Shown here one piece after another: positions 26,003 through 34,848 of a stretch of DNA of 64,000 nucleotides. The notes beneath the pieces are model-generated. The model did not search any database. It was not told the origin of the DNA and saw nothing but the letters and a program-made list of their open reading frames with translations. Each line of letters begins with the position of its first letter. The stretch's first letter is position 1. The stretch covers positions 8,061,501-8,125,500 of the forward strand of contig NC_021191.1 in NCBI RefSeq assembly GCF_000389965.1, in the 5' to 3' direction. Origin of the DNA: Actinoplanes sp. N902-109 (GTDB lineage: Bacteria > Actinomycetota > Actinomycetes > Mycobacteriales > Micromonosporaceae). Made by a program: the position numbers and the translations under genes.

Positions 26003-27013
26003 TCAGCCCAGCGCCGCGGCGAGCAGCGGCGGAACCTTGTCCAGGGCGTACCGCAGGCCCAGCACCGAGTTGCTGGAGAAGGCGTTGGAGATCGCCGGGT
26101 CGTCGAGGTAGACGACGTGACCGGCCTTGACCGACGGCACCGCCTGCAGCAGCTTGTCGCTCTTCACCTCGTCGGCCTTGACCCCGATCAGGAAGATCGT
26201 GGTGAGGTCGGCGTCGAGCAGGCCGACCTGCTCCTGCGACAGGTTGATGTAGAAGTTGTCCTTCTTGAGCGCCTCGACCTCGGGGGCGTCCTGGAAGCCG
26301 AGCTTCTGCAGGAAGTCGACCCGGCCGTCGCCGCTGACGTAGGCACCCCAGCCCTGCGCGGTCTTCACCCCGGCGCTGACCGTCTTGCCGGTGAAGGCGG
26401 GGTTGGCGGCGGCCACCGAGGTGAACGTGGCCGCCAGGTCGCTCTTGAGCTTGGCGGCCTCGGCGGACTTGCCCAGTGCCTTGCCGACCATGTCGAGCTG
26501 CTGGTCCCAGGTGGTGGTGTAGGCCGTGCCACCCTGCGGGATGTCGACCACCGGTACGCCGAGGGCGGCCAGCTTGTCGTAGCGGTCCTTCGCACCGCTG
26601 GCCCGGGTGTCGAGGATCAGGTCCGGCTTGAGCGCGGCGATCTTCTCCATGTCCGGCTCGAGGGTGCCGACCATGGTGGGCGGGGTCGTGTACTTGCCCT
26701 GGTTCCACGGGCCCTGGCCGTCGCCGCCGAAGGCCAGCCAGTCCGCGTCGCCGACCGGCTGCACGCCGAGCGCGAGCGCGACCTCGGCGTCGCTCCAGCC
26801 CAGGGTGACGACCCGCTCGGGCTGCTTGGGGATGGTGATGTCACCGAACGCGGTGCTCACCGTGACCGGGAAGGCGGCGCCGGAGGAACCGGACGCGGCC
26901 GGTGCGGCGCTGTCGTCGTCCTCCGTACCGGTCGTCGAGCAGGCGCTCAGGGCCACGGTGGCGGCAACGGCGGCGAGCAGCAGCCGGCGGCCACGGGAAG
27001 GGACGAAACGCAT
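26003..27013 (-). CDS. Siderophore-binding lipoprotein
   Basis: 336 residues. A lipoprotein signal peptide with lipobox LSAC puts the lipidated cysteine at about C25, followed by an acidic Ser/Ala linker. The body is a FepB/FhuD-type (class III) periplasmic-binding fold: 'PERVVTLGWSDAEVALALGVQPVG', 'KIAALKPDLILD', 'LPSVKAGHVVYLDD'-like sequence (VPSVKAGHVVYLDD) and a long connecting helix. It captures the ferric siderophore at the outer face of the membrane. First gene of the importer operon. An iron box lies 36 bases upstream of its start. Confidence 0.94.
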   Translation of the reverse strand: MRFVPSRGRRLLLAAVAATVALSACSTTGTEDDDSAAPAASGSSGAAFPVTVSTAFGDITIPKQPERVVTLGWSDAEVALALGVQPVGDADWLAFGGDGQGPWNQGKYTTPPTMVGTLEPDMEKIAALKPDLILDTRASGAKDRYDKLAALGVPVVDIPQGGTAYTTTWDQQLDMVGKALGKSAEAAKLKSDLAATFTSVAAANPAFTGKTVSAGVKTAQGWGAYVSGDGRVDFLQKLGFQDAPEVEALKKDNFYINLSQEQVGLLDADLTTIFLIGVKADEVKSDKLLQAVPSVKAGHVVYLDDPAISNAFSSNSVLGLRYALDKVPPLLAAALG

Positions 27014-27048
27014 GGCGAAGGACTCCGTGGTTCTTCGGTATCTGACAA

Positions 27049-27068
27049 AGGTTTGGCTTACCTAACCT
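27049..27068. promoter_or_regulatory. Iron box (DmdR/IdeR-type operator)
   Basis: AGGTTTGGCTTACCTAACCT is a near-perfect palindrome (AGGTT.GG....CC.AACCT), close to the actinobacterial iron-box consensus TTAGGTTAGGCTAACCTAA. It lies upstream of the siderophore-binding lipoprotein gene. With iron present, a DtxR-family repressor would shut the importer off. It could also affect the divergent kinase gene 156 bases away. Confidence 0.85.
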
Positions 27069-27223
27069 TGCATACCACTTGATCATCAAGCCGTTGCGGA
27101 AAAGTTCACACGGCCCGCCGCCGGACCTGCGTCGACTTCCCAAGAATAAGGACCAAAGCGACACGGTGCTGGAATCGGCCACGGGGAGGTGCGAAATGGA
27201 CGACGGACGGGCACACTGCGTCG

Positions 27224-28597
27224 GTGGATGTGCGCAAGCCGATGCTGGGCGGCCGGTACGCGCTGCTCGACGAGCTGGGCCGGGGCGGGATGGCGGTGGT
27301 GTGGCGCGCCCGCGACGAGGTGCTCGGCCGGCCGGTGGCCGTCAAGCTGCTCAACCCGCAGTGGGCCGCCGACTCCGTGTCCCGCGACCGGATCCGCGCC
27401 GAGGCCCGGGCCGCCGCCACGCTCTCGCACCCGCACATCGCCCAGATCCACGACTACGGCGAGTGGAACGACCTGCCGTACGTCGTCATGGAGCTGGTCC
27501 GCGGCGTCCCGCTGCACCAGCATCCGCGGCTCACCACCCCGGAACTCATCCGGCTCGGCGGCGAGGTGGCGTCGGCCCTGGCCGCCGCGCACACCCAAGG
27601 TCTCGTGCACCGCGACGTCAAACCGGCCAACATCATGGTCACCCCGGCCGGCGCCAAGGTGGTCGACTTCGGCATCGCGGCGGTCGCCGGCCCCATGGCA
27701 CCCGACGAGGAGCTGCTGGGCACCCCCGCCTATCTGGCCCCGGAACGCCTCGTCGGCGACCGCATCGAGCCCGCCTCCGACGTGTACGCGCTCGGCGTGC
27801 TGCTCTACCGCCAGCTCACCGGCGAATCACCCTGGTCGGTCGAGACCACGACCCAGATGCTGACCGCCCACGTGTACGCCGAACCGGCCCCCCTACCGCA
27901 ATTACCCGGCGTCCCACCCACCGTGACCACCCTGGTGCGCGACTGCCTGCGCAAGCAACCCGCCGACCGGCCCACCGCGCTGGAGGTCGCAGCCACCCTG
28001 CTCGACGCCCCGGAGCCGACCAGGGTGCTGCCCCATCCGCCCCGGTCGCGCCGTGCGCTGCTGGTCGCGGGCATCCTCGCAAGCGCAGCCGCGGCCGGGT
28101 CCGCGGTGTGGCTGCTGCACCCCAGCGACGACCCCGGCCGGACGGCAAGCAGCCCCCCGGCGGCCTCCCCGGCCCCGGCCACGACCACGACCACGACCTC
28201 GACCCGGCCGTCGACAACAAGCCCGCGCCCTGGTCCGGCCGGCGCCCGGCCCGTCCGGTCCACGAAGGAGCAGGCCGCCCCTCCCGCACCACCCGCCACG
28301 TCCAGGCCCACAACCACGCCGCCCAGCTCCACGCCGCCCGGGCGCACCCGCCCGCCGACCGCCCCGCAGCCGCCGCAGCAGTCCGCCCCGAAGACCTTCA
28401 CCTCCACCGCCGGCTCGGTGACCGCCCGCTGCACCACCGCTACCCAGCCCGACCTGATCTCCTGGGACCCGGCGAAGTCCTACAAGACCGACACCGTCAC
28501 CACCACCGCGGTCACCTTCAAACACGGCAACACCCGCATCCGCATGACCGTCACCTGCACCACCGGCACCCCCACCGCCACCACAGCATCCGCCTGA
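27224..28597 (+). CDS. Membrane Ser/Thr protein kinase, PknB type
   Basis: 457 residues from a GTG; an ATG at 27242 is a possible alternative. Complete Hanks kinase: glycine loop LGRGGMAVVWRA, ATP lysine VAVK (about K41), catalytic HRDVKPANI (129-137), DFG (148-150), and GTPAYLAPE in the activation segment (166-174). One transmembrane helix at 278-298. The outside part starts with about 110 Pro/Thr/Ser residues and ends in a small, roughly 60-residue globular domain with two cysteines (SVTARCTT...RMTVTCTT). No PASTA repeats. The ligand and substrates are unknown. It is divergent from the siderophore operon across the iron box. Confidence 0.92.
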   Translation: MDVRKPMLGGRYALLDELGRGGMAVVWRARDEVLGRPVAVKLLNPQWAADSVSRDRIRAEARAAATLSHPHIAQIHDYGEWNDLPYVVMELVRGVPLHQHPRLTTPELIRLGGEVASALAAAHTQGLVHRDVKPANIMVTPAGAKVVDFGIAAVAGPMAPDEELLGTPAYLAPERLVGDRIEPASDVYALGVLLYRQLTGESPWSVETTTQMLTAHVYAEPAPLPQLPGVPPTVTTLVRDCLRKQPADRPTALEVAATLLDAPEPTRVLPHPPRSRRALLVAGILASAAAAGSAVWLLHPSDDPGRTASSPPAASPAPATTTTTTSTRPSTTSPRPGPAGARPVRSTKEQAAPPAPPATSRPTTTPPSSTPPGRTRPPTAPQPPQQSAPKTFTSTAGSVTARCTTATQPDLISWDPAKSYKTDTVTTTAVTFKHGNTRIRMTVTCTTGTPTATTASA

Positions 28598-28614
28598 GCG
28601 GACCGGCCGTGGCA

Positions 28615-28824
28615 ATGAGTCCGGACGAGAGAACCTGGACCGGCGCGGTCAGTGAGCGGCTGCGGTGTTGTGTCTGCGGGGATGCGACCGATGACGCCGA
28701 GGATTACGTGCTGCTGCAGGTGACGGCGGCGGCCAGTGGTGCTGTTCAGTTTTTGGGGGCGCACGCCGGGCATCTCAACCAGGCGCTCGCCCCGGGGTTC
28801 CGGGTCGAGGTTCAGCTCATGTGA
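28615..28824 (+). CDS. Small cysteine-containing protein, unknown
   Basis: 69 residues (a GTG two codons earlier is possible). It contains 'RLRCCVCGDATDDAEDYVLLQVT', a lone CCxC cluster that could be half of a zinc ribbon, and ends 'GAHAGHLNQALAPGFRVEVQLM'. It is 17 bases after the kinase stop, so it is likely co-transcribed. The 3' end overlaps the convergent ligase by 8 bases. I recognise no named family. Confidence 0.6.
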   Translation: MSPDERTWTGAVSERLRCCVCGDATDDAEDYVLLQVTAAASGAVQFLGAHAGHLNQALAPGFRVEVQLM

Positions 28825-30217
28825 GGGCAGCTTTGTCGGGTTTGCCGCTGGGGGCGATCGGGACCTGGTCGATCAGGGTCACGGTCTGCGGGACGGCGGC
28901 GTCGCCGAGGTGTTCGCGGACGAGTTTGCGGAGGATGTCGGGGTCGGGGGTGCGGCCGGGGCGGGGGACGACATAGGCGTGCACCGCCTCGCCGGTCAGG
29001 TCGTCCGGCCGGGCCAGCACGTAGGCCTCGGCGACGGCGGGGTCGGTGGCCAGGGTGCGTTCGATCGGGCCGGCGTAGACGAGGTTGGCGTTGACGATGA
29101 TCACGTCGCGGACCCGGCCGAGCAGGCGCAGGTAGTCGTTGTCCAGGGTGGCGAGGTCGCGGGTGCGCACCCAGCCGTCCACGAACACCTCGGCCGACTC
29201 CTCGGGGTTGTTCCAGTACGACGATGCCTGGGCCGGTGTGCGCACGTACAGCTCACCGTCGCGCAGGGACACGGCGGTGACCGCCGGGGGGCGGCCGACG
29301 GTGGTCAGCACGGCCGGGTCGGCCAGCATCTCGCCGGGGGTGAGCATGGCGATCATGCCGGTCTCGGTCTGGCCGTAGCCGTGGAAGACGACCGGCCCGA
29401 GCACGTCGATCGCTTCGCTGAGCCGACCGGCGTCCAGCGGCGAACCCGAGACCATCAGGGCCCGCAGCTCGCTCAGGTCGACCGGATGGGCACGCTGGTC
29501 CCGGACGAGCTGATGGAGCTTGCCGACCGTGATCACGCTGGCCGACGCCCGTTTCTCCACCAGGCTGGCCGGGAACGCCGGCCGCTGGGCGGCCACCAGG
29601 GTGCCGCCCGCGGCCAGCGTGAGGATGCCGTACTCCAGCATGACCTGGCTGCTCAGCGAGCCGAAGACCAGATAACGCTGGAGCCGGGTGGCGAGTTCGG
29701 CAACGGCCGGCGGCCAACGGTCCGGATAGGGCGCCCACGCCGCCGACATCGAGGCGTACGTCTGCACGCAGCCCTTGGGGTTGCCGGTGCTCCCGCTCGT
29801 GTAGATGATCCGGGCCGGGTCGGCCGGCCGGCCCGCCGCCGTCAGCCGCCGGCCGTCGTCCGGGTACCCGGCCAGCTCGGCCACCCGTGCGTCGTCGACG
29901 AGGACCGCATCGTCGTTGCTCAGCAGCGCGGCGAGCTGGTCGGCGGTGAGTCCGGGCCGCAGGCCGGACACCCGGGCACCGACCGCGAAGGCCGCCATGG
30001 TCGCGGCGAAGGCGGCCGCGTGCACGCCCAGGTCGAGCGCGACGCCGACGCCCGGCCCGATCCCGGTGGCGCGCAGCCCGGCGGCGATCCGGCGGATCAG
30101 TCCGCTCATCTCCCGCGCGGTGACCAGCCGGTCGCCGTCCTCGAAGACCACCCGGTCGTCGCCGGTGGCGAGCAGGTCCAGCACGGGCTGCGGCCAGACC
30201 GCGTCCTCAGAGCGCAT
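28817..30217 (-). CDS. AMP-forming acyl/aryl-CoA ligase-like enzyme
   Basis: 466 residues, ANL superfamily, somewhat short of the usual 500-550. P-loop IIYTSGSTGNPKGCV, adenine-site VFHGYGQTETG, ATP-ribose region 'GWVRTRDLATLDNDYLRLLGRVRD', and catalytic lysine in the C-terminal APSGKPDKAALT. The A8 hinge, usually IKxxGxxxxPxEIE, reads IIVNANLVYAGPIE, so the hinge glycine is replaced. It would activate a carboxylate, possibly the cinnamate-type acid made by the neighbouring ammonia-lyase. Its start overlaps the upstream flavoprotein stop by 11 bases, so the two form the leftward arm of the cluster. Confidence 0.88.
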   Translation of the reverse strand: MRSEDAVWPQPVLDLLATGDDRVVFEDGDRLVTAREMSGLIRRIAAGLRATGIGPGVGVALDLGVHAAAFAATMAAFAVGARVSGLRPGLTADQLAALLSNDDAVLVDDARVAELAGYPDDGRRLTAAGRPADPARIIYTSGSTGNPKGCVQTYASMSAAWAPYPDRWPPAVAELATRLQRYLVFGSLSSQVMLEYGILTLAAGGTLVAAQRPAFPASLVEKRASASVITVGKLHQLVRDQRAHPVDLSELRALMVSGSPLDAGRLSEAIDVLGPVVFHGYGQTETGMIAMLTPGEMLADPAVLTTVGRPPAVTAVSLRDGELYVRTPAQASSYWNNPEESAEVFVDGWVRTRDLATLDNDYLRLLGRVRDVIIVNANLVYAGPIERTLATDPAVAEAYVLARPDDLTGEAVHAYVVPRPGRTPDPDILRKLVREHLGDAAVPQTVTLIDQVPIAPSGKPDKAALT

Positions 30218-31733
30218 CGGCCAGCACGCCCTTCACGAACACCGCCAGCGGTTGCTGGTGCACGGTCGGCAGGTCCCAGTTGTTCTCCAGGTTCTCGGCC
30301 AGGTGGTGCTCGGCGACGACCTGGCCGTCGCGGTGCGCGCGGACCACCGGGTGCAGATAGCTCGCGTCGTGGGCGGCGGCCGCGTCGTTCTCGGCGACCC
30401 GGGGCACGGTGATGTCGAACGGGTCGATGTGGTCGTGGTCCGGGCCGTACTCCAGGGTGGTGACGAACTGCAGGCCGTCGGCCGGGAGATACGCGACGGG
30501 CACCTCCTGCTCGTGGTAGGCGTCCGCACCGTCCACCCGCACCACGTCGGCCAGCACCGCGAACTGCTGCCACAGCGCCGAGCTGACGTTGATCCGGGCG
30601 ATGATGGCGTCGGTGATGGCCTCGGGGGTCGCGTCGATGCGGGTGGCCGGCCACGGCTTGTTCTCGTACCGCGCCTCGAGGATGTGGAAGAGCGCCCGCA
30701 CCGCATAGCGGAAGCCGTGGATGAAGCCGTTGGTGGACTTCTTGAAATCGCGCTGCTGGCTGAGCGTGCCGGCGAAGTACAGCCCGGGCACGTTGACCGA
30801 TTCGAACGCCGGGGTCTGCTCCGGGAAGCGGTCGTTGATGACCAGCGCCGGACGGGCCGACCCGGCGAAGACCGAAGCGTCGAACTGGAAGCCGGTGGCC
30901 AGGATGATCCGGTCGTACTCGAGCTCGCGCAGGCGTTCCACCGTGCGGGCGTACCGGAAGAGGATGCGGAACCCACCACCGGGCCGGCGCTCGATCTTCT
31001 CGATCGTGCCGTCGAGCACGGCGTTCTGCGATTTGAGCTGGTACGTGTCGAGGAAGTTGTTGTTCACCGCGCGCAGGTGCCCGACGTAGTGCGTCTGCCA
31101 GGCCAGCTTGATCGAGTGCGGGCCGGCCACGTGGATCACGGCCGCGGTCTCGACCAGCGCGTCGGCGGTCTCGAACGCCGAGTTGCCCTTGCCGACGATC
31201 AGCACCCGCTGGTTGGTGAAGTCGTCCGGGTCGACGCTCACCGTGTCGTACCGCTCGGCCAGTTCGGCGCCCTCGATCGGCGGCACGTACAGCTGCGAGA
31301 CGCCGGTCGCGACGATGACCCGCTTGGCGTGGTACGAGCGGCCCGCCGCCTCGACGAGGAAGTCGTCCGGCTTGCTGACCCGGGTGACCCGCGAGTCGTA
31401 GGTCACGTTCAGCCCACGGGCGAAGTCGCGCAGGTAGCGCACCAGATCGTCGGCGGCCGGGAAGTAGCGCTTGCTGTAGTTCTTGAACAGCAGCGCCGGG
31501 TCGTCGGTCAGCAGCGAGTTCCAGTCCGCGCGCAGATTGAACTCCGGGTCGTCGGAGCCGGTCCACACCTTGTTGATCGAGATCAGCTGGCGGTGCCGCG
31601 GGTACGTCTCGAAGAACATGCCCGGCCGGGGGCCGGCTTCCAGGACGACGTAGTCATGACCTTCGCGCTGCAGCAGGGATGCCAGCTGGAGGCCCGCGGG
31701 TCCGGCACCGATGATCAGGTAGTCGTGCGTCAT
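30207..31733 (-). CDS. FOXRED2-like flavoprotein monooxygenase, copy 1
   Basis: 508 residues. FAD site DYLIIGAGPAGLQLASLL (about 4-21), then 'PRHRQLISINKVWTG' and 'NLRADWNSLLTDDPALLFKNYSKRYFPAADD'. This conserved block is what I recall from FOXRED2/ERFAD and related FMO-like proteins. The NAD(P) site is VLIVGKGNSAFETADALVE (about 172-190), and the ATGF hallmark comes late (RIILATGFQFDASVF). It probably uses FAD and NAD(P)H to oxidise a small molecule. It is clearly paralogous to the gene at 33290-34846, and the pair flank the ammonia-lyase gene. The divergent promoter is only 64 bases long. Confidence 0.88.
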   Translation of the reverse strand: MTHDYLIIGAGPAGLQLASLLQREGHDYVVLEAGPRPGMFFETYPRHRQLISINKVWTGSDDPEFNLRADWNSLLTDDPALLFKNYSKRYFPAADDLVRYLRDFARGLNVTYDSRVTRVSKPDDFLVEAAGRSYHAKRVIVATGVSQLYVPPIEGAELAERYDTVSVDPDDFTNQRVLIVGKGNSAFETADALVETAAVIHVAGPHSIKLAWQTHYVGHLRAVNNNFLDTYQLKSQNAVLDGTIEKIERRPGGGFRILFRYARTVERLRELEYDRIILATGFQFDASVFAGSARPALVINDRFPEQTPAFESVNVPGLYFAGTLSQQRDFKKSTNGFIHGFRYAVRALFHILEARYENKPWPATRIDATPEAITDAIIARINVSSALWQQFAVLADVVRVDGADAYHEQEVPVAYLPADGLQFVTTLEYGPDHDHIDPFDITVPRVAENDAAAAHDASYLHPVVRAHRDGQVVAEHHLAENLENNWDLPTVHQQPLAVFVKGVLADAL

Positions 31734-31758
31734 GTGACCGGACCGTACTGACGCGATT

Positions 31759-31772
31759 TCAGAGCGTTCTGA
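31759..31772. promoter_or_regulatory. Palindrome in the divergent cluster promoter
   Basis: TCAGAGCGTTCTGA (arms TCAGA/TCTGA) lies in the 64-base gap that must drive both arms of the aromatic cluster. It is followed by GAGATCTC, another short palindrome. It could be a regulator site; no evidence beyond symmetry and place. Confidence 0.35.
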
Positions 31773-31797
31773 GATCTCGTCTCTACCGTCGGCGACC

Positions 31798-33297
31798 ATG
31801 ACGACAGAGGTGGATCTGGCGGCGCCGCTGCGCATCGGCGACCTGCGCGCCGCCCGCGATCCGATCACGGTGACGACCGGGCCGGAGGTGCGCGACCGGG
31901 TGGCGGCGTCCCGGGCGTACCTGGCCAAGGTGCTCGGCGACGACCGCGCGGTGTACGGCAACACCACCGGCTTCGGCGCGCTGGTCGGCTACGCGGGCCG
32001 GGCGGATCAGCGCGACCAGGCCGACAACACGCTCGCCCATCTGGGCGCCGGGCAGGGGCCGGACCTCGACCCCGGCGTGGTCCGGGCCACGATGCTGGTC
32101 CGGGCGCGCTCGCTGGCGCAAGGCGCGTCCGGGGTGTCGCCGCATGTCATCGACGCGCTCGCGGCCATGCTGGGCACCACGTTCACCCCTGCGGTGCCCC
32201 GGTTCGGCTCGGTCGGCGCCAGCGGTGACCTGATCCCGCTCGGCGCCGCGGCGCAGGCGCTGCGTGGCCGCGGTCATGCCTATGTGGACGGCCTCCGGCT
32301 ACCGGCGGCGGAGGCGCTCGACCGGGCCGGGCTGCACCCGTTGCCGCTCGACGGCCGGGACGCGCTGGCGCTGGTCAACGGCACGTCGTTGACCACGGCG
32401 GCGACCGCGCTGGCGCTGCACCGGGTGCGCACCTCGCACCGGGTCGTCCAACTGCTCAGCTGTCTGCTCACCGATCTGCTCGGCGCCGACCCGCAGTTCC
32501 TCGACGCCGGGTTGATGGACCGCTACCACCACCGCGGCGCGATCGTGGTGGCGGCGGCGATGCGCGAGACGCTGGCCGGGTGCACCCCGTCGGGCGGGCG
32601 GCCGCTGCAGGAGCCGTACAGCATCCGCTGCGCGCCGCAGTTGCTCGGCGCCGCCGAGGACGCGCTGGCCTACGTGGACACGGTGGTGGCCGCCGACCTC
32701 GCGAGCGTCAGCGACAACCCGCTGTTCTTCCCCGACGACGACAAGGTGGTGCACGGCGGCAACTTCTTCGGCCAGCCCGCCGCCTTCGCCGGTGACCTGC
32801 TGGCCATGGTCGTCGCGCAGGTGGGCAACCTCGCCGAGCGGCAGCTCGACCTGCTCGTCGACCCGGTGCGCAACGGCGGCCTGCCGCCCATGCTGGCGGC
32901 CGGGCCGGGACAGCAGCACGGCCTGCAGGGCGTGCAACTGGCATCGACCGCGCTGATCGCCGAGATCCGCCGCGACGCGATGCCGGCCAGCATGCAGAGC
33001 CTGCCCACCAACCTGCACAACCAGGACGTCATCCCGCTGGGCACCCAGGCCGCCCTGCGCGTGCTGGACCAGGCCCAGCTGCTCAGCCTGATCACCGGCT
33101 CGCTGGCGCTGGGGCTGCGGCAGGCGGTGCACGTCGGGGCCCGCACGCCGACCGCAGCCGGGTGCGCCCGGGTGCTGGACGCGCTGGCTGCCGCCGTACC
33201 CCCGATTGACCCGGACCGGCCGCTCGACGGTGATGTGCGCACCGCGGCCGGAATTGTCGAAACCCTTTGTGATTGGAGCGGTGAGGGCCGTGCTTGA
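31798..33297 (+). CDS. MIO aromatic amino acid ammonia-lyase, tyrosine-type signatures
   Basis: 499 residues. The Ala-Ser-Gly triad that forms the MIO electrophile is at about 141-143 (GSVGASGDLIPLG). The catalytic tyrosine is Y53 in AVYGNTTGFG. Two features argue against histidase. The selectivity pair is His-Leu at 81-82 (LAHLGAGQG), as in tyrosine ammonia-lyases, where histidases have Ser-His. The later loop reads HNQDVIPLG, the PAL/TAL form, where histidases have QEDHVSMG. It therefore likely deaminates tyrosine to p-coumarate, or isomerises it as an aminomutase; the sequence cannot separate these. It leads the rightward five-gene run, with each following gene overlapping or nearly touching. 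Confidence 0.88.
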   Translation: MTTEVDLAAPLRIGDLRAARDPITVTTGPEVRDRVAASRAYLAKVLGDDRAVYGNTTGFGALVGYAGRADQRDQADNTLAHLGAGQGPDLDPGVVRATMLVRARSLAQGASGVSPHVIDALAAMLGTTFTPAVPRFGSVGASGDLIPLGAAAQALRGRGHAYVDGLRLPAAEALDRAGLHPLPLDGRDALALVNGTSLTTAATALALHRVRTSHRVVQLLSCLLTDLLGADPQFLDAGLMDRYHHRGAIVVAAAMRETLAGCTPSGGRPLQEPYSIRCAPQLLGAAEDALAYVDTVVAADLASVSDNPLFFPDDDKVVHGGNFFGQPAAFAGDLLAMVVAQVGNLAERQLDLLVDPVRNGGLPPMLAAGPGQQHGLQGVQLASTALIAEIRRDAMPASMQSLPTNLHNQDVIPLGTQAALRVLDQAQLLSLITGSLALGLRQAVHVGARTPTAAGCARVLDALAAAVPPIDPDRPLDGDVRTAAGIVETLCDWSGEGRA

Positions 33298-34846
33298 TTA
33301 CCTGATCATCGGAGCCGGACCGGCCGGACTGCAGCTGGCGTCGCTGCTGGAGGCCGACGGCAAACGCGATTATCTGGTGCTGGAGGGCGCCGGCGCCCCG
33401 GGGGCGTTCTTCGCGCGGTACCCCCGGCACCGGACGCTGATCTCCATCAACAAGCCGCACACCGGCACCGACGACCCCGAGGTGAATCTGCGGCTGGACT
33501 GGAACTCGCTGCTGAGCGACGACCCGGCGCTGCGGTTCACCAAGTACACCGAGAAGTACTTCCCGCCCGCCGACAAGATGCTCGACTACCTGGCGGACTT
33601 CGCGCGGGGATTGCGGATCAGGTACGACACCCGGGTCACCTCCGTCGCCAAGAACGGCGATGTCTTCATGGTCCGGGCCGGGTCGGAACAGTGGGAGGCC
33701 AAGCGGGTCGTCGTCGCGACCGGTGTCTCGAAGCTCTACCGGCCGGACATCCCCGGTTTCGAGCTGGCCGAGGGCTACGACGAGATGTCGGTGGAGCCGC
33801 GCGACTTTCTCGACCAGAAGGTGCTCATCATCGGCAAGGGCAACTCCGCGTTCGAGACCGCGGACAACCTGATGGAGACCACCACGCTGATCCACGTGGC
33901 CGGGCCCAGTTCGGTGCGGCTCGCCTGGCGCACCCATTACGTCGGCCACCTGCGCGCGGTGAACAACAACTTCCTCGACACCTATCAGCTGAAGTCGGCG
34001 AACGCGATCCTCGACGGCAACGTCAAGAGCATCGAGCGCGACGGCGACGGCTACAAGGTCACGTTCAGTTTCGTACGCACCCGGGAGGTCATCAAGGAAC
34101 TGCACTACGACCGGGTGCTCGCCTGCACGGGATTCCGGTTCGACGCCTCGATCTTCGACGAATCGTGCCGCCCCCGGCTGGTCCACAACAACCGGTTCCC
34201 GGAACAGACCGAGGAATGGGAGTCGGTCAACGTGCCGGGCCTGTTCTTCGCCGGCACGCTCTCCCAGGAACGCGACTGGAAGAAATCCACGAACGGTTTC
34301 ATCCACGGCTTCCGCTACGCGGTGCGGGCGCTGTTCAACATCCTCGAGCGCCGGTACGACGAAACCCCCTGGCCGGCCGACAAACTCGACGGCACCCCCG
34401 ACGCCATCACCGCGGCTGTCATCGAGCGCATCAACCGCACCTCGGCGCTGTGGCAGCAGTTCGCGGTGCTCAGCGATGTCGTCACGGTCGCTGGGGCGGA
34501 CGCGCGCCACCACTACGAGGTCCCGGTCGAGTACTTCCACCGCAACGGCCTGTTCACCGCCGACCACGACTACGAGCACGCCTTCGTGGTCACCCTGGAG
34601 TACGGCCCCGAGCACGACCAGGTCGACCCGTTCGACGTCACCGTGTCCCGGGTCGCGCAGGACACCGTCGGGCAGGCGCACGACGCCGCCTACCTGCACC
34701 CGGTGGTGCGCTACCACCGCGAGGGTCAGCTGATCGCCACGCACCACCTGGCCGAGAACCTCGAGAACGAGTGGAACCGGCCACAGGTGCACGTCAAGCC
34801 GCTGGCCGAGTTCCTGAGCCGGTGCCTGTCAGGTGCCGAAGGCTGA
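33290..34846 (+). CDS. FOXRED2-like flavoprotein monooxygenase, copy 2
   Basis: 518 residues from the GTG at 33290, overlapping the lyase stop by 8 bases; a GTG at 33281 is possible. Same architecture as copy 1: FAD motif LDYLIIGAGPAGLQLASLLEA, 'YPRHRTLISINKPHTGTDDPEVNLRLDWNSLLSDDPALRF', NAD(P) motif VLIIGKGNSAFETADNLME, CTGFRFD. Both keep 'HYVGHLRAVNNNFLDTYQLKS' and 'STNGFIHGFRYAVRALF'. Identity looks well over half by eye, so this is a fairly old duplication with retention of both. Two copies in opposite arms suggest two successive oxidations or a heteromer. Confidence 0.88.
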   Translation: MLDYLIIGAGPAGLQLASLLEADGKRDYLVLEGAGAPGAFFARYPRHRTLISINKPHTGTDDPEVNLRLDWNSLLSDDPALRFTKYTEKYFPPADKMLDYLADFARGLRIRYDTRVTSVAKNGDVFMVRAGSEQWEAKRVVVATGVSKLYRPDIPGFELAEGYDEMSVEPRDFLDQKVLIIGKGNSAFETADNLMETTTLIHVAGPSSVRLAWRTHYVGHLRAVNNNFLDTYQLKSANAILDGNVKSIERDGDGYKVTFSFVRTREVIKELHYDRVLACTGFRFDASIFDESCRPRLVHNNRFPEQTEEWESVNVPGLFFAGTLSQERDWKKSTNGFIHGFRYAVRALFNILERRYDETPWPADKLDGTPDAITAAVIERINRTSALWQQFAVLSDVVTVAGADARHHYEVPVEYFHRNGLFTADHDYEHAFVVTLEYGPEHDQVDPFDVTVSRVAQDTVGQAHDAAYLHPVVRYHREGQLIATHHLAENLENEWNRPQVHVKPLAEFLSRCLSGAEG

Positions 34847-34848
34847 CG

